IMG/VR virus record: IMGVR_UViG_3300032291_003206
Coordinates: 1-46,134 of that record
Strand: one strand, 5' to 3'
DNA: 46,134 nucleotides
Source of the DNA: a virus
Both the position numbers and the translations under genes were made by a program. The stretch's first letter is position 1. The number at the start of each line of letters is the position of its first letter. Below are positions 15,501-24,934 of the stretch, one piece after another. A model generated the notes under the pieces. The model did not search any database. It had not been told where the DNA came from and worked only from the letters and a program-made list of their open reading frames with translations.

Positions 15501-18500
15501 GAATCTAAAATATCTGATTCAAACACGGAGAATATTTCCTCTATTTTTGAATAGTTTGTTTTATTTGATATTTTGAATGGGGATAAATTATCTGCAGTAC
15601 CTTCAATGACATTAAAGTATTCATCGTAGTTTGGTTTTTTTGTTTGGGAAACATCGAAATATCCATAGTTTGGTGCTGACCAAAAACACCTTACTGAACC
15701 ATTATATATTGAAGTATTTCCGGTAAAATTCACACCTGATACAATACTACCGTTTTGACTAATAGAATTAATAACTTCATTAACTTGTCCTCCAAATGAT
15801 GGTAATACAAAATAATTATTAGTGTCTTCACTAACTAATGCACTCCAAGTTGTATTATTACAAATTAAATTATCCTTAGATAAATTCAAATTACTTTGAG
15901 TGAAGTTATACAACTTCAATTTGGTATTTAATTGATTTTGAATGTCTGCCGTACTGTAATCTGTGAATAAGTCGTTACCTGTTAAAAAGTTATAAAAATC
16001 GTTATATACTTTTGGAAAGAATCCGCTTTGAACTTTTTGTTCTGTTGCGGTTGAATTTTCCAATTGTATCGTTTTTCCTGTAACACCGTTAATTGTTAAT
16101 AGATAATCCCTGTTTGTGTTTCCACTTGCTGGGTCGTAAAGATTTTTATAATCTATATCTTTCCAAATTGTATTTGAATCTAATATGTCTTGACCTGTTT
16201 CGATATAATTTTTATATCTATGCCAAACGGAACCTATTTTTAAAATCCAAGAATAAGGTAGTTTATGAATACCTCCAAATTTTTTTAAGGTCGATGCAAT
16301 ATAATCTAACTCATCCAAATTCGTATCTTTAGTTTTATACCTTTCTTTTAAACTTGCCAACGGTAATGAGTTAATGAAAAGATATGCCGCGGCTCTAAAA
16401 GGATTTTCTTCATTATTTTTATTTTTACTAACACCTTGTAATATTGAATTTACAAAAAATGGTGTATTAAAAATTGAGGTTGTTGTTACTACAGGTAATA
16501 AATTATTTATTGGATATGTTATAATAGAAGTTGAATTTGTGGGTACTGTGTGATAAACATATCCTTCTGTAGGTATAAATCCTTTAGGTGCTCTGTTATA
16601 ATAGAAATTAGGTAAAAATCCTGATTGGTCTGTAGAAAGTGTTACATTACTATTACTAAGAGGATATTGAGAATTAATATATGAAAAATTAGTTACAGGT
16701 CTATTACTTATATAATCATTCAAATCAGTAAAGTTTGATATTATATTTCTCGCCTGATAAATTTTCAAAGATTTATTAGTGTTGTATATTAGATTACCCG
16801 ATGATTTGGAATAATCCAAAAGATTGCTAGAAGACCATTGTGAGTTTGTAAAAGGGTAATAATCTGTTATATTTGGTTCATTTGTTTGGGTTGACTTAAT
16901 AATTGTTTCTAGTTTAGTAGAATCCAATTTAGTTGTTGGTATTTTTCCAACATTTGATGTTGTTAATAATGAAAAAGAATTATCGGTTAAACTTTGTAAA
17001 TAAGTTGTTATAAATTGGTCTTGAATAAACTTAATATAACTTGGACTTGAATTGGCTGGTGCGATATTTTTAAAGAAATTAACATAGTTAGTTGAAGTAA
17101 ATGTGGAATTTTTTAATTTAGAATTAAGGTATGGGTTACTTTGTCCAATCCCTTGAATCATATTTTTTGTTTCCACGTCAACAATCAAATCAATTATATT
17201 GTTGAGTTCGGCGTTTTTGTTTTTAAATCTTGCCAATCCTTCATATCTCGACGTAACAAACTGTCTTTCCCAAATCTCATAAAAGAATTTTACTTCTTCT
17301 TTGTTCGCATATGCGATATTATCGTTTGGAAATTCAATTGCGTTTATATTTAAAAAACTTGTAAATTGTTCTGCAGATGAAGGGGTTGGTGAACTAGGTG
17401 CTGAAAACCTTTGTTCCAAACCTTTTAAATATTCTTCAATGAACTCAACCTCAGGCCACTTATCGTAAAGATATCCTTTGGTCTGATTTATTATTTTAGG
17501 GTCACCAACATAAACTATTTGATATTTTCCTTTCTTATCATCATTTGTTTCTTGAAATACTTGAGGCCAAGGGTAAACAGGTATTTGTCCTGTTGAAGTA
17601 TCTGAAGCAACGTTTGCGGTTGAAACAACGTTTTTAGTATCTGAACCAATGTTATTTGTTAAAACCGCACTCTTTCTGATTGGGTCATACTTAACATCCC
17701 AAGCCTTTGTATGGACATCGTCGATTAATCTTATAAAGGCCTCCGAAGAGGCCATAATAACACCCACAATATTTCTCACTGTGGGAGCAAATCCTAATCC
17801 AATATTTGGGTCTTCAATTTTTTTTGCTAAATCATCAGTAATTTTCTTTTCATATTCCTGAAGAATCTTGTTGGTTTGTGCCAACATATCTTGAATCTGA
17901 ATATTAAATCTTCCTGCACCATCAAAAAAGAAAAACCTTTGTTTAAGTAAATCAGTATTATTTTTTTTATTTACCTCCGTGATAAAAACCTCACCAGGTG
18001 GTGGTAGTGGTCCAACTAAAGAATTGGTCACTTCTTTTACAGGATTTCCAGGTAAAGTTGAACCATCAAAAATATATCTAAACTCCTCTTGAACTTTTTT
18101 TATTTGGGCCTCATTAGGAGTATAAAAACCGTACTGTTGAGTTGTTTTATACCAATCTACGTCATCTGCGGCTGTTGTTCCTGTTATGTTATTAATACTA
18201 ATAGTATTTGTAATAGAATTGGTACCATCTTTACCTAAAGTTGGATTTGAATCTAAAAGGTCCACATATTTTTTTATGTCACTTTCTAATTTGGTAACTA
18301 ATTCAGGTACTTTTTGATTATCTATTTCTTTTTTAAAAACATAGAAAGACTGACCCGTTTGTTTTATAATTAAAGCCTTCGGGTTTATATATTTTGTAAA
18401 AAAAGAAGTGTTTGATGTAACAACCGCACCGTTTAATTTATCAAGGTTTTCTTTATATTTTCTTATATTTGTTAAAGCCTCAACATCACTTTTTGGTTCA

Positions 18501-19546
18501 TATCCTTCAATAACATTTTGTTCAAACAACTCTAATCTATTCATAAGTTGCTGAAGAGTTAGTTCAGGAAATTTTTTATCAATTAATCCTTTTTGTTTGT
18601 ATTCCGCATATACCTCTAAAATTTTTTGGTACCCTTTTTCAACAACCATTTGTTGAACCACAGCATTTTTACTATTAGTTGCGTTAGGTGCAGAAACAGA
18701 TTGTTGCGATGCTGAGTTTTGTAATGTTTGTGATGTTGGTTGTGAACCAGGAGAATTGCTTATGTCAAATCTTGACGAATACATATGAGGTAATGCAAGT
18801 AAATGACCTAAACTTATTTCGCTCAATATATTAAACTTATACCCTTTTAATTTTAATATAATTTGATAGTTTCCACTGAAACTATTAAATGAAGCATTAA
18901 AACTTTCCAAATTCAATTGGTATTTTATTGCCTGTCCATAGTAACCTTTGAGTGTTAAATAAAATGGTGGATAAGGTAGATGAAAAAACGCAGAGTATGG
19001 TGAGTCTTCTCCCAATTGAAACAAAGCCCTACCCTGTACATCTTCTAAATATATATCGACTTCAGGGATGAATGATGAAGAAATTCTTATGTTAATATTT
19101 GTAATACCTAACAATCCGGTATCTATTGAACCATCTTTACCATCTACTGTACTCTGAAGAGTAGAATACCCTTTTTCTCCACCTATCGGTGGAATATATT
19201 CTCTTCTTTGTTGATTTATTCCTTGGCCTTTGGTTGTTCGTAAACCAGTCAACTCATCGTAATATTGTGTGGTAAAATCTTTTCCGTTTTTTTGTTTTAG
19301 GAAATTAATTTTTGCAATTTCAACAATTTGTATATTGTCAGGTGATGCTCCAATCGCCAATTTAGTTCTAGGTAATAATTCTGCCTCAAGATTGGCAAAC
19401 ATTACCATATCTTCGTGGTCTACGAGTCTTTCTGAAATAACACCATCACTTATAGTTTTATTAGGGTCAACTAAAATAATGTTATTATAATCGAGTTCAA
19501 CAAGTATTCTTCCACTTCTATCTCCTCTTATTGTTTCAAAAGCCAT
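12548..19546 (-). CDS. Giant baseplate hub-like structural protein
   Basis: A 2332-aa protein, among the largest phage tail proteins. Residues about 150-250 (VDIYLEDVQGRALFQLGE, FYLTLKGYYGQAIKYQLNLE, SGNYQIILKLKGYKF) look like the first beta domain of a hub. Near 1860-1950, YGCEVQCLGNALLQPTMYFNLRHVPMFNGAYFITDVTHNITPGDFKTSFTGTR matches the late-control/gp27-type hub pattern, where a ring-forming domain ends with ITDVTH. In between lies a long Asn/Ser/Thr/Tyr-rich region I cannot assign. A proline-rich linker with a repeat (PSATPPQP) near residue 2180-2195 leads to a C-terminal beta domain. It has no obvious enzyme domain. It is the last large gene after the gp53-like and 1663-aa proteins, so it is probably part of the baseplate hub or wedge. 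Confidence 0.75.
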   Translation of the reverse strand: MAFETIRGDRSGRILVELDYNNIILVDPNKTISDGVISERLVDHEDMVMFANLEAELLPRTKLAIGASPDNIQIVEIAKINFLKQKNGKDFTTQYYDELTGLRTTKGQGINQQRREYIPPIGGEKGYSTLQSTVDGKDGSIDTGLLGITNINIRISSSFIPEVDIYLEDVQGRALFQLGEDSPYSAFFHLPYPPFYLTLKGYYGQAIKYQLNLESFNASFNSFSGNYQIILKLKGYKFNILSEISLGHLLALPHMYSSRFDISNSPGSQPTSQTLQNSASQQSVSAPNATNSKNAVVQQMVVEKGYQKILEVYAEYKQKGLIDKKFPELTLQQLMNRLELFEQNVIEGYEPKSDVEALTNIRKYKENLDKLNGAVVTSNTSFFTKYINPKALIIKQTGQSFYVFKKEIDNQKVPELVTKLESDIKKYVDLLDSNPTLGKDGTNSITNTISINNITGTTAADDVDWYKTTQQYGFYTPNEAQIKKVQEEFRYIFDGSTLPGNPVKEVTNSLVGPLPPPGEVFITEVNKKNNTDLLKQRFFFFDGAGRFNIQIQDMLAQTNKILQEYEKKITDDLAKKIEDPNIGLGFAPTVRNIVGVIMASSEAFIRLIDDVHTKAWDVKYDPIRKSAVLTNNIGSDTKNVVSTANVASDTSTGQIPVYPWPQVFQETNDDKKGKYQIVYVGDPKIINQTKGYLYDKWPEVEFIEEYLKGLEQRFSAPSSPTPSSAEQFTSFLNINAIEFPNDNIAYANKEEVKFFYEIWERQFVTSRYEGLARFKNKNAELNNIIDLIVDVETKNMIQGIGQSNPYLNSKLKNSTFTSTNYVNFFKNIAPANSSPSYIKFIQDQFITTYLQSLTDNSFSLLTTSNVGKIPTTKLDSTKLETIIKSTQTNEPNITDYYPFTNSQWSSSNLLDYSKSSGNLIYNTNKSLKIYQARNIISNFTDLNDYISNRPVTNFSYINSQYPLSNSNVTLSTDQSGFLPNFYYNRAPKGFIPTEGYVYHTVPTNSTSIITYPINNLLPVVTTTSIFNTPFFVNSILQGVSKNKNNEENPFRAAAYLFINSLPLASLKERYKTKDTNLDELDYIASTLKKFGGIHKLPYSWILKIGSVWHRYKNYIETGQDILDSNTIWKDIDYKNLYDPASGNTNRDYLLTINGVTGKTIQLENSTATEQKVQSGFFPKVYNDFYNFLTGNDLFTDYSTADIQNQLNTKLKLYNFTQSNLNLSKDNLICNNTTWSALVSEDTNNYFVLPSFGGQVNEVINSISQNGSIVSGVNFTGNTSIYNGSVRCFWSAPNYGYFDVSQTKKPNYDEYFNVIEGTADNLSPFKISNKTNYSKIEEIFSVFESDILDSFENEFLSFSNAQTKMAVKNNSTLKFDETLGEKYVEYRNFQLLFRKLMRVQSPANSTSVETLFLDTIFNQFTNFKQVILQFLDYDVIFRYGNPSNYNRLKFDNFLLYDPASNAPAQNNTTSGVTLSVNLAKRYQPYVANSLPSTSNNTTNSLVNSKITNSVAWTALQKHIGFSTIAELQYKNNGSYITDFFIDNNIEFNEQNVKELSPIIKMYATQKLQDPKITNTKFKSKISEYLNICDNLQNNIIDNLLSKVRKELPNYSEVPEGQVQSKLDGDQTKVQLWEIFKALNDKWIAGGDFKSKTFFEDFLFLDRASRNIGDVIYLDIFDLKSMLSKKSITLQQDVQTFIEGILRKNNFTVMNLPAYVNFYNVQNVDGLQIAKPDGSLDFADNMWGTFLNVDYRNSGPKMVAFYVGKPANYLDMDKSKNFLFRNDSFQLERNDNPLVEDWTNKKDWGLSNRCVGFVVDIGIRNQNVFNSFSISQSPGKATAESLDTLYTMIQQATGRDVATQNVSLWNYYNNRSYGCEVQCLGNALLQPTMYFNLRHVPMFNGAYFITDVTHNITPGDFKTSFTGTRQSLFDLPAIDSFLQSINRNLLTQIEKSVLKRNQDNKQTSNTSGAQAGTISVNPDVSKAPENSCSANTFYTQTQRYISEQATETSINQKDFADAIKSVTTDEFLQSVIYSMCYSKTFKSNAFKSFNNNFVTYSLDKKLSPEPKKKTYCCVNVDEVGKTVSKPLAMFDSVNEFIVFMRDRLVSRIDQIRRIGLYEYFVNYWPEQQSLNWNQIKNIEPFNTIRTNLENGLKSAKSAGINVDLNKSTEIILGLNTTSQPPQPTPSATPPQPTPSATPRPQSSQPVFSSKTDVDLVSRNFEDFVLNILPQYTTFTINELATKMTVSIVRGNQTLQVINLNRTDLSSYNIFTFQPSSGLGTKGIYIGQNDLTDILEDYATVNYQSTGTLALFNLVVEATDRTTFYKESFSFSFRF
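12960..13013. repeat. 27-bp tandem duplication in the hub-like gene
   Basis: Two perfect adjacent copies (12960-12986 and 12987-13013) encode a duplicated Pro/Ser/Thr/Ala linker unit. Their identity at the DNA level implies a recent slip event. Confidence 0.9.
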
Positions 19547-19582
19547 ATTCTTTAATTAGAAAATATAATGCATTTAATTTTT

Positions 19583-19906
19583 TTATCTACCCCAATAGAA
19601 AAAATGATTTTCTAAAGCCCCTTTGTAGTCTTGTAAACTCGTGATTAACGGAAACGGAACAACCAAAATTGCACCGTCAGGAATAAAATTTTCTAAACCC
19701 CCGTATTGAGGGTTTGCTTGAAGTATTAACCACCCAAAAAATGGTGAGTTATAATACTCTTGAGAAATTTTATCAAGTCTACTTTGACCTACTTTATAAA
19801 CGTACGCTTTATCAGTTGGTTTCTGAGGTAAATTAACAAACGGAACAACTGTTTGTTGCCCATTTATAAAAAAATCATTATATCTGTTATAATATTGAAG
19901 TGCCAT
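19583..19906 (-). CDS. gp53-like baseplate wedge protein with LysM-type fold
   Basis: A 107-aa protein with the pattern of T4 gp53 and tail protein X. It reads YVYKVGQSRLDKISQEYYNSPFFGWLILQANPQYGG, then IPDGAILVVPFPL. That is the LysM-type layout of a strand, a turn with R-x-D-x-I, a WLI-x-x-AN helix and a P-x-G-x-x-(L/I)-x-x-P strand. In T4, gp53 joins neighbouring wedges of the baseplate. The ATG shares one base with the TAA of the 1663-aa gene (TAATG), so they are translationally coupled. The C-terminus (LENHFFYWGR) is aromatic. Context between two giant baseplate proteins supports the call. Confidence 0.85.
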   Translation of the reverse strand: MALQYYNRYNDFFINGQQTVVPFVNLPQKPTDKAYVYKVGQSRLDKISQEYYNSPFFGWLILQANPQYGGLENFIPDGAILVVPFPLITSLQDYKGALENHFFYWGR

Positions 19907-22900
19907 TAGTTTAGTTTTACTTTACATATTACAAGCTGACCTATTAATTGTGACCAATATTCCGTTGAAGAATTTTGGTTATTCGGTGTGCTCAATGCTT
20001 CAATTATAAGTTTTCTCTGTGGAGCTTCTCCGGGTTCAACTAGTGGGTCTGTTGTGAAAGTAAATTCATACTTTTTAGTACGTGCCAAATTGAATGGGTC
20101 GTACTTAAGATAAGTTTTAAGTTTATCTGTTTCTAAAAAGTTAAAAAAGTCTTCTGTTATTTTGTTTTCCGATTGGAACACTCCCTTAACTGTTGCTTGA
20201 TTCCAATAACCATCAAATTCTGTTTGTATATCCGACCTACCGGAACCTAATACTGAACTGTTATTTATTATGTTACCTATTAAAGCCTGTCTAAATGTTT
20301 GATATTTTGTTGAATCTAAAATGTCTTGACTAAGTAACGTATAACTTCTTTTAAGTATTACATCGTCTCCTAACTCTATTGTAAAGGCATCGAATACGTC
20401 AGAAGGTGCTGGATTACCTTTACCATAAATCAAAAGTCCTTTAAAATCTTTTAATGAACTTCTAAAATCAATTGTTGATTCTGTTAAATTAGTAAAATCT
20501 TTAACATTATCTCTTATTATAGTTGTATCTCCTTTTAATTCATCATATGTTGTTTGATTAGTATATTTTTGTGTGTCTGAAATATTACTTGTTCCTGAGA
20601 TAACATATATTTTAACAAAACCTGTTGACTGTTTAACTCCGTCGGTTCCTGTCTCATTAGCAGGGACACCTTGTAAAACAACGTTATTTTGAGCAACAGT
20701 ATTTATCCAATTTTGTTCAACCGTTACTAATTGTTGTGTTATTGTTGTTAAAGCACTTATAAAACTATTTTTCTTTTCATTTAAGTACTTAACATAGTTA
20801 TCTTTCAATGCTCTTATCACCTTATCTGAAAAACCTTTAGATGGGGACCCTTTAATAAATTCTATAAGTCCTTCATTTTCATTTTTAACATTTGAAATAA
20901 AATCGTCAAATATTTTATTTATTCTTGATTCCAAATTTTTTGGTTTACCGACTATCCTAACTTCACTTGCACTATCAAAATTCATTGTACCTTCAGTATA
21001 ATTTCTTTCTGATGTCCAAATTTGTCTTATAGCATTATTATATTGTTTAAAAACCTCTTTGTTCTTATTTAATACCGTATTAAAATAAGTTTGAGTATTA
21101 TCAATAAACTTATTCATATAAACTTGGTAATTAATTGTACCAAATTCACCGTCTGTTGTTGCACTTGTTGAAGTGATTGTTCCGATTGTTCCGTTTGCAG
21201 GACTTGCATTTGGTTGTTGAACTTGGTTTACGGTTGCCGGTGGCACCTGAATATTAAAATAATCAAGTAATTCTTTATCGATAACTTTATAACTTGTATC
21301 TGTTACATCAGCTCTATCATCATACATTTCTGTATTTGCATAGTAATTGAAAGAAAGTGCGTTTTGTAGTTTATCTACTGCCGAGGCCAGTCCTTGTCCA
21401 CCAACAAATTTAAATGACAATGAGACCGTCGCAATCATTGGTTGAACACCAATACCCTCAGGATTTAAATCCAATCCTTCATAACTAAGTTGTAGACTAT
21501 CAGGTATTATTTTTGTATGAAAGAAATCACCAACTCTCAAAACCAATACAGGTGGTGCACCAAAGGCTGTGTTTGTTGCATTTGTGTACTGTAACTGACC
21601 ATCCTTTTGTATTATTGGTATAGTATCACCAGGTCTCATACATTGTTGTAAAAATGTTAACCTTGCATTGAGTCCTTCAGGTGTTATAGAGTGAAAAGCA
21701 GGATTGAAAAATTTTAATTTATCTCTTAGGTTATCATAAACCATAGGAGTTTCTTCTTTTATTACTTCAAAATAATCACATTCCGAAAGTAGACTTCTAA
21801 GGATTCTTTTTGATATATTATCTCTAATAACTGTTCTTGTAACCTCTTCAGGTATTCTTTCATTTTCTTGGTAACTTTCCGGAACGTCTACAAGTTCGGT
21901 TTTTTTTGTTGACTCTTTTCCTTTTATCACCTCACTCTGTTCTAAAGTTTGTTCTATTGATGAAATGATTGCCCTTCTACAAGCCATTGCATTAACTGTG
22001 TAAATTTCTTTTGACTTTCCTGAACCATCTCCTCCATCTTTATCAGAACAACTATATGTGTTACCTGCCTCAAATGACCCTTTTTGTGCATTGAACAATT
22101 CTACATTCGCATTTTCTCCTTCCCCTTTACCATCTTCTATTAAGAATCTTGGATTTGGAATTAATTCTCTCAAGAAATTTTTAAAGGAGGTTATCCTTCT
22201 ATTGGATAGAGCATCATTATATGTTACGCTTGCGGGTGCGGAAGCACTACCATCAATTTTAACCTTTACATTACCTTGTGAAAAGTTTGTAAGTAACTTT
22301 TCAACGAGTGGTTTTAATTCATTTTTTAAATAGTTGTAATTTGATTCAACAACCGTTGAAAAAAATACTTGCGTGTCTCCGTTATATGCAGGGTCAGAAT
22401 TTATCTGTCCTTGGTATACCGCATAATCGGCGTTATAGTTGGAATTTGTTTGTGTTTTTCCTGGTACGTCGTTAGGGAAATAAACTGCTTTATTTCTAAA
22501 TGTATTTAACTTATCAATATCTTCTGTTGGTGGATTTGTTTTAGATACAGTATCTGAAGTTCCGTCTTCTCCCGTTGTAAGTTCTTTTTTCAAATATCTG
22601 ATTCTCTCTACACTACTTTCTCTATATTGGATTTCTTTTTGTATTTCAAATATGTCGTTAGGATTGACAGTATAATATTTTTTCGCTAATTCGTATAAAT
22701 CATACTTTCTACATCCAGCAAAGAAAGAATCTATTATTGAGTCGATTCTTTGTTTGTTTGTTTCTTTTTCTAAAATTTTATTAACAATAATATTGAGTGT
22801 TGATGGATGGTCGACAACTATTTTCCAATTTAATGTACCTGACCTAGATGTGTTATTATATGTATAAACGGGTTCAGGTCTTCCTAAAAAATCTGTTGCC

Positions 22901-24897
22901 TTCCAATTGGAAGACACACTTTCCGTGAATTTTAAATCATATGGTGGGAACCACATAATTCTACCTCCATTAGGGCCTCTTTCACAAACAGGTAAATCTG
23001 ATACAGTGTATCCAGGTCTATTCGATGTTCTCCAAGCTAAATTCTCTAATGAGAACATATATTTCTTAACGTGACCACTTTCACCACCACCACCAATTAA
23101 GTTTGTAGAATCTTGTCCACCTTCCCTTTTATTAGGTACAATGTTTAAGTTATAAGTTTTATCTAAAACAGAATAAGAAAATCTTCTACCTTCTGTTGTC
23201 ATACCATCTGTTTTTTGTAAGTCATTGTATTGTAGATATGGTGTATCTTTTGTAAAAATTCTACAATATTCCGCACCTTTTTCTTGTCCAATCTCCCCAA
23301 TATAAGCCAATACTTTAGAACCTTTTGTTATTTCTTTATATCCATCATTGAATACCTTACTGACTTGGTCTATTGCGTTTCCTACGTGTTGTAATCTTTT
23401 TCCTCCTCTTGGTTGTGAATCTATTATTCTTTGTGTCTCATCAAGTATTGACCCCTGTGTAAATCTAAGATTAGTTGATTGTGACGAAGTAAATGTAGAT
23501 TCTTTATAGTCTGGGTCATCTTTAATTATTTCACCTCCAACTCCTACTTTCTTACCCGCATTTCCTTTGAATTTTGGAGAGACCCAAGTAGTTCCTCCTT
23601 CTATTCCACCACCATTTATATAACTAGGTGCACTAGCCCCAAGTTTTATTTGTTTAGAGACCTCCCCTTCATAAAGTTGTGCAAGTTCAGTTGCCCCATA
23701 TACGGGTGCTTGAACTTCTTGATTAAACTCATTGATTGGTAAATCTCCGCTTGGTGAAAAAATTCTTGATGGTTCTGATGTTATTGAACCGACATAATAG
23801 TTACTGTTATTTGTAAGACTTGGGAAAAGAACTCCCGCAACTCTTTCAATTACATTTCTATCATATTCAGGTTTAAATTTATTAAAATCAAGACTGTAAA
23901 ATAGTCTCGATTTCTGACCTGCACCTGTATTATTTAAAAATAATTGTGAACCTGTCTTACCAGCACCTAATAAAGCTCCTACAACCTGACCAAAAACTGT
24001 TTGTCCAACGGTGTCTCTATAAGCATTTTGTAATTGTTGAATTGTTGTGGGTTGACCGGGATTTATACTAGGGTCAAAATATGAACCCGGTATTGGTGAA
24101 ACGGGAAAGTATGTTCCCGCTAATCTCAAAGCCAAATCAGCCGCTGCTGTTACAGGATTCGCCAATACAGTAATTTGATAGTTTGGTTGAATCAGTGGTA
24201 CACTTCCGTTGATAAGTCCTATTATTGGGGAACCTGTATTTGCATTCAGAACATTTATTCTTCCTAATGTTCTTCTTCTTATTTCTCTTGCAATTCTTTC
24301 TTCAAACTCTCGCCTCAAAACCCTAGCACCTAATTTGGCGATGAAAGAATCTTGAGATAAACTACCATTAGAACCTCTTGGGTTATTTGATAATAGTATG
24401 TTTACGGGATTATAGAATGACGCAACAAATGTTGTTGGGTATGGTTGTGCGTTAGATGTGTTAGTTGAATTTATAATTAATACATCTCTTGAACCAATTC
24501 CAACCGCAGAGTCTACAAGTGCTGGACCGTTACCATATGGGTTTAAAGGTTTCCATTCTCTTGAAAAGACGGACGCTTGTTGAATTATATTAGCATCCTG
24601 TACTCCATATTCACCTTCATTCGAGTTTGTATTTTGTAATGTATTTGGGTCTCTAACCTGAACATAACCTCCTTGTGAACCGTATTGGTTTAAAGGATAC
24701 AATTGATTTGCGAATGTTGGTTGGTCTATTAGACTATCGGGACTATCAATTACTGAATAATCTGATTGAACAATAGCATAATTAATTGGTGGTTGAACTC
24801 TTCTTGGTGACTTTGGATATGGCGCTAAATTTCTAGTTACCAATCTAGTTCTAAACCCATCCGTATTTGGAAAATCTAAGGGACTATTTGCCATCAT
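19906..24897 (-). CDS. 1663-aa baseplate structural protein with OmpA-like domain
   Basis: A very long virion-type protein. Around residues 645-710 it has IMWFPPYDLKFTESVSSNW, FLGRPEPVYTYNN and VVDHPSTLNI. Near 1130-1230 it has LRVGDFFHTKIIPDSLQLSYE, ATVSLSFKFVGGQGL and LSFNYYANTEMYDDRA. I know both pieces from large phage tail proteins without an assigned role. Between them, residues about 845-915 (KNELKPLVEKLLTNF, VKIDGSAS at 879-886, YNDALSNRR at 893-901) match the OmpA-like peptidoglycan-binding fold, with the N-x-x-LS-x-x-R helix kept but the Asp of the usual GHTD missing. The gene follows the tape measure, has a CTATTTAT element 11 bases upstream, and is coupled to the gp53-like gene. 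It is probably a baseplate component that contacts the host wall. Confidence 0.75.
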   Translation of the reverse strand: MMANSPLDFPNTDGFRTRLVTRNLAPYPKSPRRVQPPINYAIVQSDYSVIDSPDSLIDQPTFANQLYPLNQYGSQGGYVQVRDPNTLQNTNSNEGEYGVQDANIIQQASVFSREWKPLNPYGNGPALVDSAVGIGSRDVLIINSTNTSNAQPYPTTFVASFYNPVNILLSNNPRGSNGSLSQDSFIAKLGARVLRREFEERIAREIRRRTLGRINVLNANTGSPIIGLINGSVPLIQPNYQITVLANPVTAAADLALRLAGTYFPVSPIPGSYFDPSINPGQPTTIQQLQNAYRDTVGQTVFGQVVGALLGAGKTGSQLFLNNTGAGQKSRLFYSLDFNKFKPEYDRNVIERVAGVLFPSLTNNSNYYVGSITSEPSRIFSPSGDLPINEFNQEVQAPVYGATELAQLYEGEVSKQIKLGASAPSYINGGGIEGGTTWVSPKFKGNAGKKVGVGGEIIKDDPDYKESTFTSSQSTNLRFTQGSILDETQRIIDSQPRGGKRLQHVGNAIDQVSKVFNDGYKEITKGSKVLAYIGEIGQEKGAEYCRIFTKDTPYLQYNDLQKTDGMTTEGRRFSYSVLDKTYNLNIVPNKREGGQDSTNLIGGGGESGHVKKYMFSLENLAWRTSNRPGYTVSDLPVCERGPNGGRIMWFPPYDLKFTESVSSNWKATDFLGRPEPVYTYNNTSRSGTLNWKIVVDHPSTLNIIVNKILEKETNKQRIDSIIDSFFAGCRKYDLYELAKKYYTVNPNDIFEIQKEIQYRESSVERIRYLKKELTTGEDGTSDTVSKTNPPTEDIDKLNTFRNKAVYFPNDVPGKTQTNSNYNADYAVYQGQINSDPAYNGDTQVFFSTVVESNYNYLKNELKPLVEKLLTNFSQGNVKVKIDGSASAPASVTYNDALSNRRITSFKNFLRELIPNPRFLIEDGKGEGENANVELFNAQKGSFEAGNTYSCSDKDGGDGSGKSKEIYTVNAMACRRAIISSIEQTLEQSEVIKGKESTKKTELVDVPESYQENERIPEEVTRTVIRDNISKRILRSLLSECDYFEVIKEETPMVYDNLRDKLKFFNPAFHSITPEGLNARLTFLQQCMRPGDTIPIIQKDGQLQYTNATNTAFGAPPVLVLRVGDFFHTKIIPDSLQLSYEGLDLNPEGIGVQPMIATVSLSFKFVGGQGLASAVDKLQNALSFNYYANTEMYDDRADVTDTSYKVIDKELLDYFNIQVPPATVNQVQQPNASPANGTIGTITSTSATTDGEFGTINYQVYMNKFIDNTQTYFNTVLNKNKEVFKQYNNAIRQIWTSERNYTEGTMNFDSASEVRIVGKPKNLESRINKIFDDFISNVKNENEGLIEFIKGSPSKGFSDKVIRALKDNYVKYLNEKKNSFISALTTITQQLVTVEQNWINTVAQNNVVLQGVPANETGTDGVKQSTGFVKIYVISGTSNISDTQKYTNQTTYDELKGDTTIIRDNVKDFTNLTESTIDFRSSLKDFKGLLIYGKGNPAPSDVFDAFTIELGDDVILKRSYTLLSQDILDSTKYQTFRQALIGNIINNSSVLGSGRSDIQTEFDGYWNQATVKGVFQSENKITEDFFNFLETDKLKTYLKYDPFNLARTKKYEFTFTTDPLVEPGEAPQRKLIIEALSTPNNQNSSTEYWSQLIGQLVICKVKLN

Positions 24898-24908
24898 CCT
24901 TTTTTATT

Positions 24909-24916
24909 ATAAATAG
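24909..24916 (-). promoter_or_regulatory. CTATTTAT variant of the promoter-like element
   Basis: One-base variant of the 8-mer, 11 bases upstream of the 1663-aa gene. It is followed on the coding strand by an AAAAAAGGATG stretch, where AAGGA could serve as a ribosome-binding site. Confidence 0.35.
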
Positions 24917-24934
24917 ACTTAAGATAATTTATTT

